Positions 7,731-7,754 of a DNA stretch of 7,754 nucleotides are shown here, one piece after another; the stretch's first letter is position 1, and every line of letters begins with the position of its first letter. Position numbers and translations under genes: made by a program. The notes beneath the pieces are model-generated. The model did no database searches. It saw only the letters and a program-made list of their open reading frames with translations, and was not told where the DNA came from. The stretch covers positions 1 to 7,754 of the forward strand of contig JAFAQO010000400.1 in the NCBI GenBank assembly GCA_019246375.1. The letters are read 5' to 3'. The stretch comes from Mycobacterium sp. (lineage in GTDB: Bacteria > Actinomycetota > Actinomycetes > Mycobacteriales > Mycobacteriaceae).

Positions 7731-7754
7731 GTGACCGTCCGGTACCCGCATTGC
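7731..7754 (+). CDS. Probable start of the next gene (Rv3603c position), 8 codons
   Basis: GTG at 7731 opens a frame reading VTVRYPHC up to the right edge. In M. tuberculosis the gene at this position, Rv3603c, also starts with GTG ACC (Val-Thr). It encodes a Rossmann-fold/DUF2520 protein upstream of panC and panD. Eight codons cannot establish homology, so this call rests on gene order, the start dinucleotide and the promoter-like box just upstream. Confidence 0.35.

Overview
The window is high-GC actinobacterial DNA and very probably comes from a Mycobacterium. Every gene has a recognisable counterpart, in the same order, in the M. tuberculosis block that runs from Rv3618/ephA through ftsH-folE-folP1-folB-folK to Rv3605c, Rv3604c and Rv3603c. 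The proteins resemble those of slow growers closely but are not identical to M. tuberculosis: FolP has Thr53, the FtsH tail is longer and Pro/Tyr-rich, and the intergenic repeats differ. The species cannot be fixed from this sequence alone.

Layout. On the minus strand (1-1140) lie an epoxide hydrolase gene of the EphA type and, overlapping its stop by 4 bases, the first 51 codons of a luciferase-like monooxygenase that runs off the left edge. A 155-base divergent intergenic region (1141-1295) follows. From 1296 to 6601 the plus strand carries one tightly packed operon: ftsH, folE, folP1, folB, folK and a four-helix DUF3180 membrane protein. Most junctions overlap by 1-8 bases. The exceptions are ftsH/folE, with a 14-base gap and a strong ribosome binding site, and folB/folK, with a 73-base gap that holds a dispersed-repeat-like sequence. 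After a 116-base gap a separate gene (6718-7632) encodes a membrane-hairpin and coiled-coil protein; its start codon sits 6 bases after a TAGAGT -10 box, as expected for a leaderless mRNA. The right edge holds two copies of a 29-base direct repeat and what is probably the first eight codons of the next gene (the Rv3603c position, upstream of panC-panD).

How the genes work together. FolE, FolB, FolK and FolP1 convert GTP to dihydropteroate, the pterin half of folate synthesis. The phosphatase acting after FolE, the pABA enzymes, FolC and DHFR are not in this window. FtsH is a membrane ATP-dependent metalloprotease whose gene leads the operon. The epoxide hydrolase and monooxygenase are a translationally coupled oxidation/detoxification pair.

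Most notable points: (1) ephA and ftsH are direct divergent neighbours, whereas in M. tuberculosis the ESX-1-associated espA-espC-espD locus lies between them; here only 155 noncoding bases remain and no trace of it is visible. (2) Two gene starts (folK and the 7731 gene) are each preceded by an imperfect duplicate of their own start region together with GC-rich repeat sequence. In both cases this leaves a 20-23 codon mini-ORF that ends at or just before the true start. I found no evidence of a wholly new defence or mobile system; the core of the window is conserved housekeeping DNA.
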